In this document: in pieces, positions 14,684 to 21,837 of the stretch | Layout: every line of letters starts with the position of its first letter | Numbering within the stretch: position 1 is the first letter of the stretch | From: Pseudoflavonifractor sp. 60 | Lineage (GTDB): Bacteria > Bacillota > Clostridia > Oscillospirales > Oscillospiraceae | DNA: 32,120 bases | Reading direction: 5' to 3' | Assembly: GCF_009911645.1 (NCBI RefSeq) | Contig: NZ_QWKI01000157.1 | Coordinates: 1-32,120, forward strand | The notes under the pieces: generated by a model | Database searches by the model: none | The model's input: only the letters and a program-made list of their open reading frames with translations | Told to the model about the DNA's origin: nothing | Translations under genes and position numbers: made by a program

Positions 14684-15172
14684 TCAATTAGGAGCGAATG
14701 TTCCACTTATCTCTTTTATCATGTATTCAATATCATAATCATCTAAATTATATGATAAACTTGAGCCAACAGTATGAACCTCAGAAAATTCGCCATTTGC
14801 AGGTAAACGAACAGTAAGGGTTAAGGTAGTTTCGTTGTTTTCATCATAAGCATCATCTGATTCCGCTACCGTAAACAATTCAACTGAGCTTCCAAGTGTT
14901 GGAAGCGGAATTTCAAAAGTAATTTGAACATTGTTAAAACTGCCGCCCTGAACAGCATAGGCACTGATTGTAATATCTTGCAGACTACCAAAGTTAGTGC
15001 CGAGTATATTATGGGCTCTAAGGTTTGAAGTCTCAAGGCTTAATGATAGATAATCTTCAATATTGTCCGCAGTCAATTCTACCTCTTTTCTTCCCCCATC
15101 TCCACCACCGCCACAGGCCACCAGAGAGAGGGCCAGAGCCGCCGCAAGGATAAATGCTAGTAGTTTTTTCAT
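14684..15172 (-). CDS. Small lipoprotein of unknown function
   Basis: A 162-residue protein with a textbook lipoprotein signal (MKKLLAFILAAALALSLVAC, lipid anchor on Cys20) followed by a Gly-rich linker. The mature part (about 30-162) alternates polar and hydrophobic residues (ITISAYAVQGG, VQITFEIPLP, TTLTLTVRLP), as expected of a beta-sandwich. I do not recognise a family. The coding sequence is much more AT-rich than its neighbours, as is the divergent XRE gene, suggesting the pair was acquired together. It shares a bidirectional terminator with the alcohol dehydrogenase gene. Confidence 0.75.
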   Translation of the reverse strand: MKKLLAFILAAALALSLVACGGGGDGGRKEVELTADNIEDYLSLSLETSNLRAHNILGTNFGSLQDITISAYAVQGGSFNNVQITFEIPLPTLGSSVELFTVAESDDAYDENNETTLTLTVRLPANGEFSEVHTVGSSLSYNLDDYDIEYMIKEISGTFAPN

Positions 15173-15218
15173 TGTGTCAACCTCCGTCTAATTTTGTTGT
15201 GCGATTATCGCCAGGGAA

Positions 15219-15257
15219 AGAGTAACACATAAGTATTCAAATGTCAACATATGTGTT
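15219..15257 (-). promoter_or_regulatory. Promoter of the lipoprotein gene with overlapping dyad
   Basis: On the minus strand TTGACA (15247-15242) is followed after 17 bp by a weak -10 TACTCT (15224-15219). The perfect inverted repeat AACACATA (15224-15231) / TATGTGTT (15250-15257) brackets this promoter. It is a plausible operator for the XRE protein encoded divergently at 15305. Confidence 0.55.
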
Positions 15258-15304
15258 CATAGATAAGCCCACTCTAGCTTACTATGTTTGCTAGAGGTGA
15301 TGAA

Positions 15305-15550
15305 ATGAGCGAAATGCAGCTAGACCCTGTAATTGTTGGAGGAGTAATAGCAAGGTACAGAACAAAAAGAGGATTGACACAAGAAGTATTAAGCGGATTA
15401 GCAGATATAGGAAGGACGCATTTAAGCGCAATAGAACGTGGAGAACGAAAGCCAACATTAGAAACTCTTTATAGAATAAGTCTTGCATTAGAAGTAAAAA
15501 TGAGTACGCTTGTTGTGGCCATTGAAAAAGAATTAGATAAAGACTGTTAA
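15305..15550 (+). CDS. Small XRE-family transcriptional regulator
   Basis: An 81-residue protein, almost only a Cro/cI-type helix-turn-helix: IARYRTKRGLTQEVLSGLAD, followed by GRTHLSAIERGERKPTLETL. I prefer the ATG at 15305, which has a GAGGTGATGAA site, over the ATG at 15284 (seven residues longer, no good site). Such short XRE proteins usually repress a neighbouring gene. The divergent lipoprotein gene, with a dyad over its promoter, is the obvious target. Codon use is AT-rich compared with the flanking redox genes. Confidence 0.85.
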   Translation: MSEMQLDPVIVGGVIARYRTKRGLTQEVLSGLADIGRTHLSAIERGERKPTLETLYRISLALEVKMSTLVVAIEKELDKDC

Positions 15551-15602
15551 AGCAGCTATCTGTATACCTCTACAGATACGCTCCCCCGAAGCAGTCCAAA
15601 AA

Positions 15603-15628
15603 CCACGCCAGCGGCGTGGCCTTTTTTA
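15603..15628 (+). terminator. Intrinsic terminator after the XRE gene
   Basis: CCACGCC (15603-15609) pairs with GGCGTGG (15613-15619) around an AGC loop, followed by CC and six T residues. It insulates the next promoter, which starts three bases later. Confidence 0.85.
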
Positions 15629-15630
15629 TT

Positions 15631-15697
15631 CCAACCTTATGGTATGACCAGGTAACGCTATTTTGTTCTTCCATACCCGGCAGTTCTTCGATAAAAT
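15631..15697 (+). promoter_or_regulatory. 42-bp regulatory element, copy 1, with promoter
   Basis: The element (15631-15672) reads CCAACC, four variable bases, GGTATGACC, one base, then GGTAACGCTATTTTGTTC and TTCC. A weak -35 (TTCCAT, 15669-15674) overlaps its end and a -10 (TAAAAT, 15692-15697) follows after 17 bp. The poor -35 and the upstream conserved site fit a promoter that needs an activator. Copies 2 and 3 (17480, 21202) have identical length and spacing. Confidence 0.8.
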
Positions 15698-15732
15698 AGG
15701 ACTGAAATCTGATACGAATCAGGGGGAACATA

Positions 15733-16734
15733 ATGAAAACACGCATATTAGGTAAAGACCTGGAGGTCTCCGCCATCGGGCTGGGCTGCATGGGCTTCTC
15801 CCACGCCTACGGTGCGTCCACGGAGCGGAGCGAGGCCGTCCGCGCCATTCAGCAGGCGGCGGACATGGGCTACACCTTCTTTGACACCGCCGAGGTCTAC
15901 GGCACCCCCCAGGACCCCAGCCAGAACGAAGAGCTGGTGGGGGCGGCCTTAAAATCCCGTCGGGATCAGGTGGTCATCGCCACCAAGTTCGGAATCCACT
16001 TCGACATGACCTCCAGCCAGGTCAACCACCCCCTGATCCCCGACTCCCGCCCCCGGGTTATCCGCCGGAGCGTGGAACAGTCCCTGCGGCGGCTGAACAC
16101 CGACCACATCGAACTGTACTATCAGCACCGAGGGGACCCCAACGTCCCGGTGGAGGAGGTAGCCGGGGTGATGGCCGGCTTGATTCAAGAGGGGAAAATC
16201 ACCCACTGGGGCCTGTCCGAGACGGACGGGGACACCCTCCGCCGGGCCCACGCCGTCTGCCCGGTGACGGCGGTGCAAAACCGCTACTCCATGATGGCCC
16301 GCTGGCACGAGGCCCTGTTTCCCGTCTTGGAGGAGCTGAACGTGGGCTTTGTGGCCTTCTCCCCCATGGCGAACGGTCTGCTCAGCGGGAAGTACGACCA
16401 AACCTCCCGCTTTGAGCCGGGGACGGACTACCGGAGCGTGATGCCCCAGTTCACTCCGGAGGCCTTTGAGAAAAACCGGGCGCTCCTGGAGCTGATTCAG
16501 GACACCGCCCAGAGTAAAAACGCCACCCCGGCCCAGATTTCCCTGGTCTGGATGCTGTGCAAAAAGCCGTGGATCGTACCCATTCCCGGCAGCAGGAAAG
16601 TGGAACGCCTGCGGGAGAACGCCGGGGCGGCTGAGGTCGAGTTGTCTGCCGCCGAGGTGGAGGAGCTGGACCGGGCCCTGGACGGCATGGAGATGTCCCA
16701 GGTGTTCGGCGGCTCCCAAATTGTGAGAAAATAG
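15733..16734 (+). CDS. Aldo/keto reductase (first)
   Basis: A 333-residue TIM-barrel NAD(P)H-dependent oxidoreductase. The catalytic tetrad is complete: Asp51 and Tyr56 (FDTAEVYG), Lys85 (ATKFG) and His132 (QHRGDP). The C-terminal cofactor segment is visible (PIPGSRKVERLREN). Its length fits the AKR13-like group that includes many bacterial reductases of aldehydes and ketones. The substrate is unknown. It starts 36 bases after a -10 box controlled by 42-bp element copy 1. The next gene, an FMN-reductase-like flavoprotein, follows after 68 bases and is probably co-transcribed, so the pair may respond to the same reactive-carbonyl or redox signal. Confidence 0.93.
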   Translation: MKTRILGKDLEVSAIGLGCMGFSHAYGASTERSEAVRAIQQAADMGYTFFDTAEVYGTPQDPSQNEELVGAALKSRRDQVVIATKFGIHFDMTSSQVNHPLIPDSRPRVIRRSVEQSLRRLNTDHIELYYQHRGDPNVPVEEVAGVMAGLIQEGKITHWGLSETDGDTLRRAHAVCPVTAVQNRYSMMARWHEALFPVLEELNVGFVAFSPMANGLLSGKYDQTSRFEPGTDYRSVMPQFTPEAFEKNRALLELIQDTAQSKNATPAQISLVWMLCKKPWIVPIPGSRKVERLRENAGAAEVELSAAEVEELDRALDGMEMSQVFGGSQIVRK

Positions 16735-16736
16735 GC

Positions 16737-16777
16737 AGTTTTTGTTTCTAAATCCGAAGGGGGTGGAAACAAAAACT
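16737..16777. repeat. 12-bp inverted repeat between two operon genes
   Basis: AGTTTTTGTTTC (16737-16748) and GAAACAAAAACT (16766-16777) are perfect inverted copies with a 17-base loop. No T-run follows, so it is not a standard terminator. It may be an mRNA hairpin that sets the ratio of the flanking gene products, or a protein-binding dyad. Confidence 0.6.
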
Positions 16778-16802
16778 CAAGGATTGGAAAGGTGTGTCAA
16801 AT

Positions 16803-17438
16803 ATGAAAGTATTGTTGGTCAACGGAAGCCCTCATAAGGAGGGCTGCACCTACACCGCCCTGACTGCGGTGGCCGATTCCCTGGCCGCTGAGGGCATCGA
16901 GACCCAAATGTTCTGGATTGGGACCAAGCCCCTGCCCGGCTGCATCGCCTGCAAGACCTGTGTGCAGAAGAAGCTGTGCGCCTTTGACGACAAGGTAAAC
17001 GATTTTTTGAACATTGCCGGGGACTTCGACGGCTTTGTGTTTGGCACCCCCGTCCACTGGGCGGCGGCAGGCGGAGCCATCACCTCCTTCCTGGACCGGG
17101 CCTTTTACGCTGACGTGTGCGGCGGCGGAAACCGCTTCCTCCTGAAGCCCGCCGCGGCTATTTGCTCCGCCCGCCGGGCGGGCACCACCGCCACCTGGGA
17201 CCAGCTGAACAAGTATTTTGGCCTGATGCAGATGCCCATTATTACCTCCCGGTACTGGAACATGGTCCACGGGGCCACTCCAGACCAGGTAAAACAGGAT
17301 CTGGAGGGGATGCAGGTTATGCGTATCCTGGGCAAAAACATGGCCTGGTTCCTCAAGTGCAGGGAGGCCGGGGAAAAAGCCGGGATCGCCCCGCCCAAGC
17401 AGGAAGCGGTCTCCTTCACCAATTTCATTCGGGAGTAA
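16803..17438 (+). CDS. NADPH-dependent FMN-reductase/iron-sulfur flavoprotein-like protein
   Basis: A 211-residue flavoprotein. The ATG at 16803 is chosen over a GTG nine bases upstream because the GGAAAGG site is correctly spaced only for the ATG. The FMN phosphate loop is visible (NGSPHKEGCT, 7-16), as is the flavin-contacting GTPVHWAAAGG. Cysteines 47, 50, 53 and 59 form CX2CX2CX5C, within the CX2CX2CX4-7C pattern of archaeal-type iron-sulfur flavoproteins, so a [4Fe-4S] cluster is possible though not proven. It would move electrons between NAD(P)H or a reduced carrier and an unknown acceptor. It follows the aldo/keto reductase. Confidence 0.85.
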   Translation: MKVLLVNGSPHKEGCTYTALTAVADSLAAEGIETQMFWIGTKPLPGCIACKTCVQKKLCAFDDKVNDFLNIAGDFDGFVFGTPVHWAAAGGAITSFLDRAFYADVCGGGNRFLLKPAAAICSARRAGTTATWDQLNKYFGLMQMPIITSRYWNMVHGATPDQVKQDLEGMQVMRILGKNMAWFLKCREAGEKAGIAPPKQEAVSFTNFIRE

Positions 17439-17479
17439 TATTTGTGCCCTGGTCATTGGACCGGGGCATTGCTTATGCT

Positions 17480-17546
17480 CCAACCTCTCGGTGTGACCGG
17501 GTAACGCTATTTTGTCCTTCCACATCCGGAAGATTTTCGATAGAAT
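17480..17546 (+). promoter_or_regulatory. 42-bp regulatory element, copy 2, with promoter
   Basis: The element spans 17480-17521: CCAACC, four bases, GGTGTGACC (17490-17498), one base, GGTAACGCTATTTTGTCC and TTCC. The -35 is TTCCAC (17518-17523) and, after 17 bp, the -10 is TAGAAT (17541-17546). It matches copy 1 at most positions while the surrounding sequence is unrelated. Confidence 0.8.
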
Positions 17547-17581
17547 AAAGCCAATATATTTTAGATTTGGAGGAACGAAAC

Positions 17582-18436
17582 ATGAACACGCAACTGACCA
17601 TCAAACTGAACAACGGCGCAGAAATGCCCATGGCGGGGATCGGAACCTTCCTGCTGACGCCGGACGAGGCCGAAGCCTCCTGCGTCAGCGCGCTGTCCTG
17701 CGGCTGCCGGCTCATTGATACCGCCAACGCCTATGTCAACGAGCGGGCCGTGGGGCGGGCCATGAAGAAGTCCGGCCTGAAACGGGAGGAAATCTTTCTG
17801 GAGACCAAGCTGTGGCCCTCGTTTTACGAGCAGGCTGACGCGGTGGAAAAGACCCTCGCCCGGCTGGATACGGACTACATCGACCTGCTGCTGATCCATC
17901 AGCCCGCCGGAAATTTTGCGGCTGGATACAGACGGATGGAGAAAGCGTACAAGGAGGGGAAGGTCCGCGCCATTGGGCTGTCCAACTTCAATATGGAGCA
18001 AATCAAGGAAATTTTGTCCATCTGCGGGATAAAGCCTGCCATTCTCCAGACGGAGGTCCACCCCTACTACCAGGAGAAGGAGCTGAAACAATTCCTGTCC
18101 TCGGAAGGGATCGTGACTCAGGCCTGGTATCCCCTGGGCCATGGGGACAAGGCCCTGCTGGAGGAACCGCTGTTCACAGAGCTGGCCCGGAAGTACAACA
18201 AGAGCAGCGCCCAGATCATCCTGCGCTGGCACATTCAGACGGGAAACATTGTGATCCCGGGTTCCAAGAACCCGGCGCACATCAAGGATAATTTTGCTCT
18301 TTTCGATTTCGAGCTGACCGAGGCTGAGATGTCCGACATTGCCGCATTGGATAAGGGCATCCGCTACTACACCAGCACGCCGGAGCTGCTGAACCGTTAT
18401 GCGGCCATGGTGCCCCCGGTGGATGAGCAGAAATAA
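17582..18436 (+). CDS. Aldo/keto reductase (second)
   Basis: A 284-residue aldo/keto reductase of the shorter 2,5-diketogluconate-reductase-like group. The tetrad is Asp46 and Tyr51 (LIDTANAYVNE), Lys76 (ETKLW) and His106 (LLIHQP). Further family marks are GLSNFNMEQI and VIPGSKNP. The ATG at 17582 has a GGAGGAACG site; an in-frame TTG at 17567 is less likely because the site would overlap it. It differs clearly from the first aldo/keto reductase, so the two probably serve different carbonyl substrates. It is driven by 42-bp element copy 2, and the two-domain esterase lipoprotein follows after 11 bases in the same operon. Confidence 0.92.
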   Translation: MNTQLTIKLNNGAEMPMAGIGTFLLTPDEAEASCVSALSCGCRLIDTANAYVNERAVGRAMKKSGLKREEIFLETKLWPSFYEQADAVEKTLARLDTDYIDLLLIHQPAGNFAAGYRRMEKAYKEGKVRAIGLSNFNMEQIKEILSICGIKPAILQTEVHPYYQEKELKQFLSSEGIVTQAWYPLGHGDKALLEEPLFTELARKYNKSSAQIILRWHIQTGNIVIPGSKNPAHIKDNFALFDFELTEAEMSDIAALDKGIRYYTSTPELLNRYAAMVPPVDEQK

Positions 18437-18447
18437 CGGAGATTGCT

Positions 18448-20211
18448 ATGAAGAAATTGATCCATATTTGTATGCTGCCCGTTCTCTCCATCCTGATGTT
18501 GAGCGCCTGCGGCAGCGCTGCTCAGACGATTGCCGCTGCGAGTCCGGAGGCGCTGGCAAGCGGCATAAATCACTCCATACAGAGTGCAGACGATTCTTTT
18601 GTCACCTTCAGTACAGAAACCTACTGGGGATTCACCATTGACAATGTACTCCACGCCGGAGAAGCCGGCGATATCCACTACAACGTCTATATCCCGGAAA
18701 GCTACGACAGCAGCGAGCCCTACGCCCTGTTTTTCACCCTGCCGGGCTATGAGGGGCTGTATTTCCAGGGTGTTGCGGCCAATCTCCAGTCAGAGGAGTT
18801 TGGCTTTGAGGCCCAAAAGTACCACGAGGATATGATCGTCGTTGCGCCCCAGCTCAGCGACTGGCGGGAGACCTCTGCCAATCAGACCATCGCCCTGGCG
18901 GAGTATTTTTTGAAACATTATAACATCGACCCGTCCCGTGTCTACGCCAACGGCTACTCCGGCGGCGGAGAGACCATGTCCATCGTGATGGGCAAGCGTC
19001 CGGAGCTGTTCACAGCATATCTGCATTGCAGCTCCCAGTGGGACGGGGACCTGAAGGTACTGGCGGAGAGCCGGACGCCGGTCTATCTGGTGGTTGGCCG
19101 GGAGGACGAGTATTACGGCTCCGGACCCTCGCAAAAGGCTTGCGATACGCTCCACCAGCTCTACCAGGAACAGGGGCTGACCGATGAGGAAATCAGCGGG
19201 CTGCTGGTTCTGGACATCAAGGAGCGGTCCTATTTCACGGAAAAGGGCCTGAACAATGAGCATGGCGGGGGCAATCTGTTCGCCGCGGACGAGGACATTA
19301 TGGACTGGCTGTTCAGCAAAACAAAACGCACCGTCTTGAGCGGGACCATCCCGGCGGAGCTGGAGTACATCCCCGAGGGCTACACCACTCCGGCAGAGCA
19401 TCCAGGAACGCTGGAGCGGTTGGACTATCAGACCTGGGAATCTCTCTCCTACGAGGACCACACCCGGCAGCTGACCAAAACAGCCTGGGTCTACCTGCCC
19501 TATGGATATACTCCGGACCGGAAGTATAACGTCATGTACCTCAGCCACGGCGGCCGGAGCAATGAGGCTTCCATGATGGGTACGTCTGACGATCCCCACG
19601 AGTTCAAGCACATCATGGACCACGCCATTGAGGATGGAAAAATTCAGCCGCTGATTATTGTTCTGCCCACCTACAACAACACCAGCGAATCGGACAGCGG
19701 CAATTACTCCCTGTCCCTGCGGCTCACTGGCAACTTCCACAATGAGCTGGTCAATGACCTGATCCCCGCTGTGGAGTTCAGGTACAGCACCTATGCGGAG
19801 AGTACCGATTTGGCAGGTCTGACGGCCTCCCGGGATCATCGGGGCTTCGGCGGGTTTTCCATGGGTTCCATGAACACCTGGCACACCTTTGAATACTGCC
19901 TGGACTACTTCCGCTACTTTGCTCCCTCCAGCGGCGGCCCCATTGGAAACGGGGCCTATATGGCGGATATCGTGAACCGCTCCAGCCAGAGCCCGGAGGA
20001 CTTCTTTATTTTCACGGCCTCGGGGACCAATGACTTTGCCTACTCCGGCTTCAAGAGCGGGGTGACGGCGATGGGAGAGACGGATGTTTTCACCTTCGCC
20101 GACAGCGAGGTGGAGGGCAATCTCTCCTTCCGGGAGCGGGAGGGCTACTCGCACGACGGGAACGCGGCCAACGAGTATATGTATAATGCGCTGCGATTTT
20201 TTTGGAATTGA
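18448..20211 (+). CDS. Lipoprotein with two fused alpha/beta-hydrolase (esterase) domains
   Basis: A 587-residue lipoprotein (lipobox LSAC, anchor Cys21). The first hydrolase domain (about 60-290) has a nucleophile-elbow GYSGGGE with Ser171. The second (about 330-587) resembles the esterase-D/ferulic-acid-esterase family: VYLPYGYTPDRKYNVMYLSH, nucleophile Ser471 in GGFSMGS, and a probable His near the end (YSHDGNAANEY). Both elbows look intact, so it may carry two active sites. It is displayed outside the cell, where it could strip acyl or feruloyl groups from plant polysaccharide or another ester. Placement in an aldo/keto-reductase operon under the 42-bp element suggests that a released carbonyl or aromatic product is handled inside; that is inference. 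Confidence 0.87.
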   Translation: MKKLIHICMLPVLSILMLSACGSAAQTIAAASPEALASGINHSIQSADDSFVTFSTETYWGFTIDNVLHAGEAGDIHYNVYIPESYDSSEPYALFFTLPGYEGLYFQGVAANLQSEEFGFEAQKYHEDMIVVAPQLSDWRETSANQTIALAEYFLKHYNIDPSRVYANGYSGGGETMSIVMGKRPELFTAYLHCSSQWDGDLKVLAESRTPVYLVVGREDEYYGSGPSQKACDTLHQLYQEQGLTDEEISGLLVLDIKERSYFTEKGLNNEHGGGNLFAADEDIMDWLFSKTKRTVLSGTIPAELEYIPEGYTTPAEHPGTLERLDYQTWESLSYEDHTRQLTKTAWVYLPYGYTPDRKYNVMYLSHGGRSNEASMMGTSDDPHEFKHIMDHAIEDGKIQPLIIVLPTYNNTSESDSGNYSLSLRLTGNFHNELVNDLIPAVEFRYSTYAESTDLAGLTASRDHRGFGGFSMGSMNTWHTFEYCLDYFRYFAPSSGGPIGNGAYMADIVNRSSQSPEDFFIFTASGTNDFAYSGFKSGVTAMGETDVFTFADSEVEGNLSFREREGYSHDGNAANEYMYNALRFFWN

Positions 20212-20253
20212 GCAAAAAACACTTGACTTAAAGTCTACTTCAAACGATACACT

Positions 20254-20288
20254 AAACCACGCCCCGGTTTACCGCCGAGGCGTGGTTT
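20254..20288. terminator. Terminator hairpin between convergent genes
   Basis: AAACCACGCC (20254-20263) pairs with GGCGTGGTTT (20279-20288), extended by CGG/CCG after one mismatch, with a 7-base loop. The T and A flanks are short. It separates the esterase gene (plus) from the LysR gene (minus). Confidence 0.75.
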
Positions 20289-20291
20289 CTT

Positions 20292-21182
20292 CTAGTCTGC
20301 CCCCACCTGTCCCACCGCCATGATGAATTGCAGGACCTCCTGGGGCGGGTCTTTGGCGTAGATCAGGCCGTAGGGCAGGGTATAGCCGCATTCCAGGGGG
20401 ATGGTAGCCAGCAGCGGGTGGACGCCGCTCCAGCACTGGGCGGACAGCAGCAACTCCGTGGAGGAGGCCAGCTGATTAAAGGTACTGGTGTCGATGTAAT
20501 CCACCCCTTTTAATGTAATCTCAGGGTGGTCTCTCTCAATTTCCGCCCGCAGGGGGTCCAGAGGCGGCTTGTTCCCGGGGTTGGCGCAGATCAGCGTCTC
20601 CCCATGGAGATCGTCCAGGGTGAGCCGTTCCCGCTTGGCCAGCGGGTGGGTCTTGGCGCAGGTGATGCACAGGGGCAGGTCCCACAGGTGGAAGGAGTTG
20701 TACCGGTCCCCCCAGTAGGTGCTCTGATAGGGGCAGGAAATGATGTCGATTTTCTCCCCCAGGTGGTCCAGTATGTCGTTAAAGACGGGGACGCTGTCCT
20801 CAAAGGGGACCACCTCCGGCCGCAGGTTGGGAAACCGCTCCGACGCGTTCGCCCACCGCTCCAGCAGATTACTGGCCGGGTTCATCAGGGACACGCCGAT
20901 GCGGATGGTGTACTCCTTGGGCTTCTCCAACTCCCGGGCCTTGCGGACGATGAGGTTGGAGTGGCGAATGAGCTTTTTCGCCTCGCCGTAGATCAGTTTG
21001 CCCGCCTCGGTCAGCGCCAGCCCCTGGGAGCTGCGGACGAACAGCTTCACCCCCAGGTGTTCCTCCAGCAGATTGATCTGCTTGGTGACGGCGTTGGCAG
21101 AGATGTACATCCGCTCCGACGCCTTGAGAAAGCTTCCGGCGTCCGCCGTTTGAAGAAAGGTGTCCAGATGTCGATTGTACAT
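20292..21182 (-). CDS. LysR-family regulator, divergent from flavodoxin operon
   Basis: A 296-residue LysR protein. The N-terminal winged helix-turn-helix reads FLQTADAGSFLKASERMYIS and NAVTKQINLLEEHLG. The rest is the two-lobe effector domain; LysR proteins bind as tetramers to a site near -65 and another near -35. The ATG at 21182 has an AAGGAGG site. It is transcribed away from the flavodoxin operon, the classic LysR layout, and the shared intergenic region holds 42-bp element copy 3. I infer that this protein recognises the element and activates the flavodoxin operon and both aldo/keto-reductase operons. It is a paralogue of the LysR at 24700. Confidence 0.93.
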   Translation of the reverse strand: MYNRHLDTFLQTADAGSFLKASERMYISANAVTKQINLLEEHLGVKLFVRSSQGLALTEAGKLIYGEAKKLIRHSNLIVRKARELEKPKEYTIRIGVSLMNPASNLLERWANASERFPNLRPEVVPFEDSVPVFNDILDHLGEKIDIISCPYQSTYWGDRYNSFHLWDLPLCITCAKTHPLAKRERLTLDDLHGETLICANPGNKPPLDPLRAEIERDHPEITLKGVDYIDTSTFNQLASSTELLLSAQCWSGVHPLLATIPLECGYTLPYGLIYAKDPPQEVLQFIMAVGQVGAD

Positions 21183-21201
21183 AAAAGCCTCCTTCTGCGC
21201 T

Positions 21202-21268
21202 CCAACCCTTTGGTGTGACCCATTATAGCTATTTTCTCCTTCCCATGCAAGTGAATTTTTTGTAAAAT
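21202..21268. promoter_or_regulatory. 42-bp regulatory element, copy 3, with two divergent promoters
   Basis: The element spans 21202-21243 with CCAACC, four bases, GGTGTGACC (21212-21220), then GCTATTTT (21228-21235) and CTCCTTCC. For the plus strand the -35 is TTCCCA (21240-21245) and, after 17 bp, the -10 is TAAAAT (21263-21268). Just where this copy departs from the other two (21221-21227) the opposite strand gains TATAAT (21227-21222), 17 bp from TTGCAT (21250-21245), giving a promoter for the LysR gene. Regulator bound here would therefore also cover its own promoter. Confidence 0.8.
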
Positions 21269-21297
21269 GTAGCTGTGATCGGGGAGGTGAATCGAAA

Positions 21298-21837
21298 TTG
21301 ACCCCAAAACTGATCGTCTACTACTCCCGGCGGGGAGAGAACTATGTGGACGGCCGCATTCAGAACCTGGCCGTGGGCAGCACGGAGATCGCGGCGGGTC
21401 TGGTGCGGATGCTGACCCAGGCGGACCTCTTCCGCATTGAGCCGGTGCAGGAATATTCTCCCAATTACTGCACCTGCATCGACCAGGCCCGGCAGGACCT
21501 GTACCACAACGTCCGGCTGGAGCTGAAGGGATTCCCGGACCGCTTCGGGGAGTATGAGACGGTCTACCTGGGCTACCCCAACCACTGGAACACCCTGCCG
21601 GTGGCGGTGATCTCCTTTGTGGAGCAGCTGGATTTCTCCGGAAAGACAATTTTCCCCTTCTGCATCCACGAGGGGGACGGCATGGGCCGCAGCGAAGCCG
21701 ACCTGCGCCGGCTGTGCCCCGGAGCCCGTATCCTTCCCGGCCTGCCCATCCGAAGCGCGGACGTGAAATACAGCATGGACGTGCTGGAGGATTGGCTGAA
21801 CAACACGAAATTGGAAAACCAGGAGGAATTGATATGA
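21298..21837 (+). CDS. Flavodoxin-like protein
   Basis: A 179-residue flavodoxin-family protein. It starts with TTG at 21298, seven bases after a very strong GGGGAGGTGA site. The N-terminal strand and loop (KLIVYYSRRGENYVDGR) are in the FMN-phosphate position. YLGYPNHWNTLP and TIFPFCIHEGDGMGRS are the two flavin-contacting loops of the flavodoxin_4 type. It is cytoplasmic and should carry one- or two-electron traffic through FMN. It is the first gene of an operon under 42-bp element copy 3. Its stop overlaps the next start (ATGA), coupling it to a lipoprotein that carries a second flavodoxin domain. Confidence 0.88.
   Translation: MTPKLIVYYSRRGENYVDGRIQNLAVGSTEIAAGLVRMLTQADLFRIEPVQEYSPNYCTCIDQARQDLYHNVRLELKGFPDRFGEYETVYLGYPNHWNTLPVAVISFVEQLDFSGKTIFPFCIHEGDGMGRSEADLRRLCPGARILPGLPIRSADVKYSMDVLEDWLNNTKLENQEELI

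Noticed and set aside
18790-20154. 454-codon minus-strand open frame inside the two-domain esterase
   Set aside because: The plus-strand gene explains the region fully; the antisense frame is due to GC-rich codons lacking stop complements.
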